Shown piece by piece: positions 8,301 to 11,547 of a DNA stretch of 11,547 nt. A model generated the notes under the pieces. It did not search any database. It saw only the letters and a list, made by a program, of their open reading frames with translations, and was not told the origin of the DNA. Origin of the DNA: Planctomycetia bacterium. GTDB taxonomy: Bacteria; Planctomycetota; Planctomycetia; Pirellulales; UBA1268. The DNA lies in assembly GCA_009926295.1 (NCBI GenBank), contig RFPF01000077.1:1-11547 (forward strand), in the 5' to 3' direction. The translations under genes were made by a program, and so were the position numbers. Position 1 is the first letter of the stretch, and the number at the start of each line of letters is the position of its first letter.

Positions 8301-8792
8301 CTGCCCGCCAGGAGTTGACGGCCCCTTGCCTGCCACGGCGGTCGCACCGCGATCTTCGAGCGGAACGGCCGAGCCCCGTGTCAGACGCTTCACGAGCGCG
8401 AGCCGCTCGGCGCTAGCCGGGTCGTCGGCGAGGGATTCGCCCTCGATGCTCTCGATCGCCGGGAGAACCGCGACGGGAAGCGTCGTGAACAACGCGAGGT
8501 CGCCCGCGAACGCATCGGCCTCGTCGGCATGCGGCAGAACGACGACCAGCACGCCGGGATCGTGGGGGTTCGTCTCCGCGAGCTTCGCCGCGAGCGCCGC
8601 CGCCGCCAGCGCAGACGCCGATCCCCAGGTTCCGCCGATCGTGCCGCCATGCCCCGCGCGGAGGCTGGCGACCACCTCGGCGAACCCGCCGTGCGCGTCG
8701 AGTGTATCGGCCAAGCCGGGCAACCGCCCCGCCGGCCGTGTGGTTTTGCGTGCCACGCGATCGGCAAGTATACGGCACGTTCGGGGCGACAC
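5310..8792 (-). CDS. mfd: Transcription-repair coupling factor Mfd
   Basis: ATP-driven translocase that removes stalled RNA polymerase and recruits UvrA to the lesion. At 1160 residues it is close to E. coli Mfd (1148). Domains in order: UvrB-homology module (about 27-300, with TFARRGGIVDLF 238-249 and ELFGDEIESLR); RNA-polymerase-interacting CarD-like domain (about 475-530, LHEGDYVVHVAHGVGRYRG); SF2 helicase core with Walker A GDVGFGKT (627-634, Lys633), DEEQ (728-731), TATPIPRT (754-761) and QLRGRVGR (897-904); TRG motif (about 947-982, RDLEIRGAGNLLGTQQSGH); C-terminal UvrA-binding-region homologue (about 1000-1130). Residues about 145-178 are an Ala/Gly/Pro insertion not expected in the family. 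The start is uncertain: the GTG at 8792 has GGAGG only 1 nt upstream, an in-frame stop closes the frame at 8826-8828, and an isolated TATACT (8772-8767) lies 10 nt before an alternative GTG at 8756. The last 20 or so residues are Pro-rich and overlap the PPIase start. Confidence 0.97.
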   Translation of the reverse strand: MSPRTCRILADRVARKTTRPAGRLPGLADTLDAHGGFAEVVASLRAGHGGTIGGTWGSASALAAAALAAKLAETNPHDPGVLVVVLPHADEADAFAGDLALFTTLPVAVLPAIESIEGESLADDPASAERLALVKRLTRGSAVPLEDRGATAVAGKGPSTPGGQDAHATPASEALAPRRPAIVVTSVQALLAPLADPREIEASTRRLAVGGRLDPLELADWLAARGWQAADAIDRPGTFARRGGIVDLFAVDWERPVRVELFGDEIESLRTFDTVSQRSVDTLHVIDLTALGTSAAARRTHLADILPRASWWALVEPGECAEEAKRTYDRLNGAAEVSAPEETFARIYRFPSVTLASVAPSSLEATATLAVESVERFTGVLDRVCEELGTVGKDQEVWIVAPTDAEEKRLGELLAASAPARSGRLHFARGRLSAGFRLVPEKLVLVSSAELFRREDATVRAPRHRLTRAIDTFLDLHEGDYVVHVAHGVGRYRGLKLLEKQDRTEEFLEIEFAESTRIYVPASCIELVQKYVGGTKLAPKLAKIGGTTWAKQKAAVQQAVADMAADMIQLQAKRAERPGIAFPADTPWQRAFEESFPFDETPDQLTANDAIKGDMQAPKPMDRLLCGDVGFGKTEMAMRAAFKAVEAGFQVAVLVPTTVLAEQHRRSFAARFSEFPFTIRALSRFSSVAEEREVLEGLARKSVDIVIGTHRLAQADVHFANLGLLVVDEEQRFGVDVKERLKALRASVDVLTMTATPIPRTLHMSMLGIRDISNLTTPPANRIAVETRVARWNPALIKTAVDRELARGGQVFFVHNRIHDIHQVAHRLAQIVPEATIGIGHGRLSESELEEVMLDFVAGRTDILLATTIIESGLDIPNANTIFVDEADTYGLADLHQLRGRVGRSHHRAYCYMLVDENAHLTGTAARRLRAIQEFSSMGAGFSLSMRDLEIRGAGNLLGTQQSGHIATVGYELYCRLLEQAVRGLKALPPADPPQVTIDLPGEAWLPRDYVADFRTKIDVYRRLSRATDERQVDDLAAELADRFGPLPAEAARLLDYARLRVDAARHGIDAIGREAGMVLLRHHDRRALERLKVGGPTAARSLRLVDDRTAYLPVDPRLFAAPERLLRVLRDVLRPSPGQAYSPRPPRAAAHEPAGRSPP
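5364..5393 (-). promoter_or_regulatory. Candidate internal promoter for the PPIase, inside the mfd 3' end
   Basis: On the minus strand TTGCGA (5393-5388, 4 of 6) is followed after 18 nt by TATAGT (5369-5364, 5 of 6 to TATAAT). The predicted start near 5357 gives a leader of about 19 nt before the PPIase ATG at 5338. TATAGT stands out in otherwise G+C-rich DNA. Confidence 0.42.
8259..8360 (-). repeat. In-frame repeat-like insertion in mfd encoding a GGQDAHAT peptide
   Basis: This segment encodes Mfd residues about 145-178, a linker rich in Ala, Gly, Pro and Thr with GGQDAHAT at 162-169 (8286-8309). It contains a perfect hairpin, GGCAAGCG (8265-8272) and CGCTTGCC (8276-8283) with a 3-nt loop, and a second shorter one around GGGCGTCCTGCCC (8294-8306). 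The flanking Mfd sequence reads straight through as expected (ERLALVKRL before, PAIVVTSVQALL after). From memory, peptides of the GGQDAHPT type recur in unrelated planctomycete proteins, which suggests a dispersed palindromic repeat that inserts in frame. The exact boundaries are approximate. Confidence 0.55.
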
Positions 8793-8854
8793 GCCTCCAG
8801 GACTGTCGCTGGGCAGGGCTTGGATTCATCGACGACCCACCGATCGGCGAACGC

Positions 8855-8884
8855 TTGTGGAAACGCCGTCGACCTTCCTATCCT
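8855..8884 (+). promoter_or_regulatory. Weak candidate promoter for the carbamoyltransferase
   Basis: TTGTGG (8855-8860) is followed after 18 nt by TATCCT (8879-8884, 4 of 6 to TATAAT) in the 133-nt divergent spacer. It would start transcription near 8891 and give a leader of about 35 nt. The -35 match is poor (3 of 6). The pair lies between the arms of an 8-bp inverted repeat (8836-8843 and 8895-8902). Confidence 0.25.
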
Positions 8885-8925
8885 CATCCGCTTGTCGGTG
8901 GGCACCAGCGTCCGGGAGGCTTGCG

Positions 8926-10674
8926 ATGAACATTCTCGGCGTCCACTACGGCCACAATGCCACCGTCTGCCTGATTCAAGACGGACGCGTGACCTTCTGC
9001 CAAAGCGAGGAACGCCTGAACCGCATCAAGAACTGCGTCGGGTTTCCCACGCAGACGCTCGACCACGTGCATCGGCATCTGGTGCCGCCGCAGGCCATCG
9101 ACCATGCGATCGTCTACCAACGCTCGCCCGCCTTCTACCGTCTGCTGAAGAAGGCCCGTTTCCAGCCGTACGGCGGAGGTTTCTCCCTCGGGTCCCGGGA
9201 CCTGCGGGGGACGTGGAAGGACGCCCTGTACCAGACCGAGGCGGGCTGGGCATTCAAGCAGGCCAAGGATGGGTTCCGGGAACGCTGGAGAGGACAGGAG
9301 CGCCAGATGTGGGCATGGCTCTCCGCCAGCCTGCGCATGGATCCGGGCCGCGTGGAATGCCTGGATCATCATCTCGCCCACGCCTACAGCGCCGTCCCGA
9401 ACGTGCAGGCATGGGATCGAACGCTCGTGTTCACGCTCGACGCCGAGGGGGACGGCAAGTGCGCCACGGTCAACCTCTACGCCGACGGGCGGATGCGGGT
9501 GCTGAGCACCGCCGACAGCCGTCACTCCCTGGGTCATTACTACTCTTTCACCACGGCGCTCCTGGGCATGAAGGGGTCGGAGCATGAGTTCAAGGTGATG
9601 GGCATGGCCCCCTACGCGCGCCCGCGGTATTACCAGGGACTCCTCGATGAACTGCGGCGCTTGCTCGAGGTCACGGCCGACGGACGGTGGCGGAGCAGGG
9701 CCTGGTTCACGCCGCTCGTACGGCGGCTGCACGGCCTCTATTCCTGCCAGCGGTTCGACAACATCGCCGGCGCGATCCAGGAACTGACCGAGGAACTGAC
9801 CGTCCGTTGGATCCGCCACTGGATCGAGCGCACGGCCTGCCGGAACGTCGCCCTGGCGGGCGGGGTGTTCATGAACGTGAAGGCTTGCCAGCGGATCGCG
9901 GCGCTGCCGGACGTGGAAAGACTGTTCGTCGTTCCCTCGGCGGGCGACGAGACCACGGCGCTTGGGGCGGCCGTCTGGGGGCATCTGCACTACGCCGGCG
10001 GTCAACCGCTGGAGCCCGTGCGCGAGTTGTACCTCGGCATGGCATTCAGCGACGCGGACGCCGAGCATGCCTTCGCGGAGACGCGTGCAGCGGAGCGGTA
10101 CGAGATCACCCGTCCGGCCAACGTCAATCGTGCGGTGGCCGAACTCCTGGCCACAAACATGATCGTCGCCCGGTGCTCGGGGCGCATGGAATTCGGGGCG
10201 CGGGCGCTCGGCAATCGTTCGATCCTCGCCAACGCCTCCGATTTCGCCAACGTCAATACCATCAACGAAGCGATCAAGTGCCGGGATTTCTGGATGCCCT
10301 TCACGCCGAGCATCCTCGAGGAAGACATGGGCCGCTACGTGCGCGATCACGACCGGATCTTCGCGCCTTACATGTGCATCACCTTCGACAGCCTGCCGGA
10401 AGCGCGGCGGGATTTGAGGGCTGCGATCCATCCCCGGGATTTGACGGTGCGGCCGCAGTGCGTGGTGCGAGACTGGAATCCCGCCTATCACGAGCTCATC
10501 AGCCATTTCAAGGAAATGACCGGCGCAGGCGGCATCCTCAACACGAGTTTCAACCTGCATGGAGAGCCGAACGTGTGCTCGCCGCAGGATGCCATCCGCA
10601 CCCTCGACAACTCGGGGCTGACCCACCTCGCCCTGGGAGGTTTTCTCCTCCGCAAACGCGCCACGACGATTTGA
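8926..10674 (+). CDS. NodU/CmcH/TobZ-family O-carbamoyltransferase
   Basis: A 582-residue protein, the usual size of the family (TobZ and NodU are about 570). The family transfers a carbamoyl group from carbamoyl phosphate, through carbamoyl-adenylate, to a hydroxyl of a sugar, antibiotic or polysaccharide. The N-terminal Kae1-like domain (about 1-365) starts MNILGVHYGHNA with His10, has the metal-binding DHHLAHAYS (147-155, His148 and His152), LDAEGDG (171-177), MGMAPYA (225-231), AGGVFMN (311-317) and PSAGDETTALGAA (337-349, Asp341). The C-terminal YrdC-like domain (about 375-578) has GRMEFGARALGNRSIL (419-434), IKCRDFWMPFTPSIL (450-464) and NTSFNLHGEPNVCSP (539-553). All expected motifs are present. 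The ATG at 8926 has a strong GGGAGG (8914-8919) 6 nt upstream. It is divergent from mfd and convergent with the propeller gene, with no glycosyltransferase or biosynthetic partner in view. The acceptor cannot be inferred. Confidence 0.93.
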   Translation: MNILGVHYGHNATVCLIQDGRVTFCQSEERLNRIKNCVGFPTQTLDHVHRHLVPPQAIDHAIVYQRSPAFYRLLKKARFQPYGGGFSLGSRDLRGTWKDALYQTEAGWAFKQAKDGFRERWRGQERQMWAWLSASLRMDPGRVECLDHHLAHAYSAVPNVQAWDRTLVFTLDAEGDGKCATVNLYADGRMRVLSTADSRHSLGHYYSFTTALLGMKGSEHEFKVMGMAPYARPRYYQGLLDELRRLLEVTADGRWRSRAWFTPLVRRLHGLYSCQRFDNIAGAIQELTEELTVRWIRHWIERTACRNVALAGGVFMNVKACQRIAALPDVERLFVVPSAGDETTALGAAVWGHLHYAGGQPLEPVRELYLGMAFSDADAEHAFAETRAAERYEITRPANVNRAVAELLATNMIVARCSGRMEFGARALGNRSILANASDFANVNTINEAIKCRDFWMPFTPSILEEDMGRYVRDHDRIFAPYMCITFDSLPEARRDLRAAIHPRDLTVRPQCVVRDWNPAYHELISHFKEMTGAGGILNTSFNLHGEPNVCSPQDAIRTLDNSGLTHLALGGFLLRKRATTI

Positions 10675-10697
10675 CGTTCGGTCGTCAGCGTTGCTGC

Positions 10698-10738
10698 ACA
10701 CGCTTCAACGGCTCGGCGGGATGTCGAGCCGCGCGTGT
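10698..10738. terminator. Candidate bidirectional terminator between convergent genes
   Basis: A two-part hairpin fills most of the 64-nt convergent spacer. The inner stem is CGGCTCG (10709-10715) with CGAGCCG (10725-10731), 7 bp with a 9-nt loop. The outer stem is ACACGC (10698-10703) with GCGTGT (10733-10738), 6 bp. The stems are separated by 5 nt on the left and 1 nt on the right. Only a short T-run follows (TTTA), so the fit to a classical intrinsic terminator is moderate, but the placement between two converging stop codons supports the call. Confidence 0.5.
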
Positions 10739-11547
10739 TTACGGCATCTCCCCCTGCTCCTCGACGGCCCACAGGGTGCGCTGCGATGCCACGAACAGCG
10801 TCTTGTTGGCGGCGCACGGGATCGACCACACCGGCGACCCGAGCCGGATCACGGCGAGCGTCTTTTTCTGCCGGCCCGCGGCGAGCACGGTGAAGGCCTT
10901 GCGGCTCCCGACGAACACCTTGCCGTCCACCACGAGCGGCGACGACCAGATCTCGTCCTGCGTGTCGTGGAACCACACGAGTTCGCCCGTGTCGGCGTCG
11001 AGGCAGTGCACCTTCCCCGCATACTCGGCGGCATACACGAGACCGTCGGCCACCGCCACGGTCGAGAGCGACCGTCCGATGCCGGTGTACTGCCACAGTT
11101 TCCGGACCTCGGCTCCATCCTCCGCGCCATCGACGGCGATGCAGGACAGGGCGCCTCGGCCGGGGCCGTGCACGGGATCCTGGCCGATCGCCACGTAGAC
11201 CCTTTTCCCCACCACGACGGGCGAGCCGATGATCTCGTTGGGGCTCACCACGAGCCCCGTGTCGTCCACCGACGTCGCCTTCCCGCGCACGAGCGCCCAA
11301 TAGTCGATCGTGACGTCGCCGCGCTTCCGGTAGCCGGGCGGGTTGCAGTCGAAGAGCCAGTCGCGCTCGAGCGTGGCGGGCGCGGGGCCCGGCCGCGCGT
11401 CGGCGGCGAGCGGCACGAACCCGTGGCACCGGCCGTCGCCGCCCCCGAACACGATCCGCTTCCCGCGCGGCGACTCGAGAACCGTCGGCGACGACCACTG
11501 TCCGTGAAACACGTCGGCGCTGATCGTGCCGTCGTCGCGGGCGAGGA
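10739..11547 (-). CDS. PQQ-repeat beta-propeller protein (5' end outside the window)
   Basis: The C-terminal 268 residues of a protein whose start lies beyond the right edge; the frame runs open to the last base, and the in-frame GTG at 11512 is internal to a propeller blade (DVFHGQWSSP). Several blades of the PQQ/quinoprotein type are visible, with alternating strands such as VVVGKRVYVAIGQDP, VAVADGLVYAAEYAGKVHCLDADTGELVW (visible residues 163-191) and LVVDGKVFVGS. Planctomycetes carry many such proteins, usually exported, and often without a catalytic function or bound PQQ. A true PQQ dehydrogenase is less likely because no cofactor-binding catalytic motif is evident here. The blades contain Cys residues (40, 67, 135, 181, 244 of the visible part). 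The stop is TAA, followed by the shared hairpin. Confidence 0.85.
   Translation of the reverse strand, partial: LARDDGTISADVFHGQWSSPTVLESPRGKRIVFGGGDGRCHGFVPLAADARPGPAPATLERDWLFDCNPPGYRKRGDVTIDYWALVRGKATSVDDTGLVVSPNEIIGSPVVVGKRVYVAIGQDPVHGPGRGALSCIAVDGAEDGAEVRKLWQYTGIGRSLSTVAVADGLVYAAEYAGKVHCLDADTGELVWFHDTQDEIWSSPLVVDGKVFVGSRKAFTVLAAGRQKKTLAVIRLGSPVWSIPCAANKTLFVASQRTLWAVEEQGEMP

Noticed and set aside
7753..8925. N-terminal extension of the carbamoyltransferase frame back to 7753
   Set aside because: The upstream part is a Ser/Arg/Ala-rich shadow of mfd. The family N-terminus (MNILGVHYGHNA) begins exactly at the ATG at 8926, which has GGGAGG at 6 nt spacing.
8884..10701. A 605-codon open frame on the minus strand opposite the carbamoyltransferase
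   Set aside because: It is the antisense shadow of a gene with full family motifs and a strong ribosome-binding site; the shadow product has no domain signature.

Overview
The window is G+C-rich bacterial chromosome and most likely comes from a planctomycete, probably of the Pirellulales type. The best marker is the N-terminal LEDRRMLA motif of the secreted subtilase, a variant of the short N-terminal motif known from large planctomycete extracellular proteins (Planc_extracel type). A PQQ-type beta-propeller protein, a SurA-like PPIase with a long low-complexity N-terminal half, and a GGQDAHAT peptide inside Mfd fit the same assignment. This is inference from protein style; there is no rRNA gene to settle it.

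Layout: 1-155 holds no supported gene. From 156 to 8792 four genes lie head-to-tail on the minus strand. In transcription order they are mfd (8792-5310), a secreted parvulin-type peptidyl-prolyl isomerase (5338-3908, overlapping the mfd end by 29 nt), a secreted S8 subtilisin-like protease with two Calx-beta domains (3812-1650), and type II citrate synthase gltA (1508-156). A 133-nt divergent spacer then separates mfd from a plus-strand NodU/CmcH/TobZ-family O-carbamoyltransferase (8926-10674). A 64-nt convergent spacer with a two-part hairpin follows. The right edge holds the 3' part of a minus-strand PQQ-repeat beta-propeller gene (10739 to beyond 11547).

Functionally the genes are mixed: DNA repair coupled to transcription (Mfd), envelope protein folding (PPIase), extracellular proteolysis (subtilase), the entry step of the TCA cycle (citrate synthase), small-molecule or polysaccharide carbamoylation, and a probable periplasmic propeller. 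The only tight coupling is mfd-PPIase. The protease and gltA sit behind gaps of 95 and 141 nt, each with a plausible sigma70-like promoter, so the minus-strand run is probably several transcription units.

The points most worth a second look are: a roughly 35-residue insertion in Mfd that contains a perfect DNA hairpin and looks like a dispersed repeat captured in frame; a perfect 9-bp palindrome over the -35 region of the protease promoter; a PPIase that lacks one of the two parvulin histidines; and a carbamoyltransferase with no visible partner genes. I did not find a clear new multi-gene system in this window.
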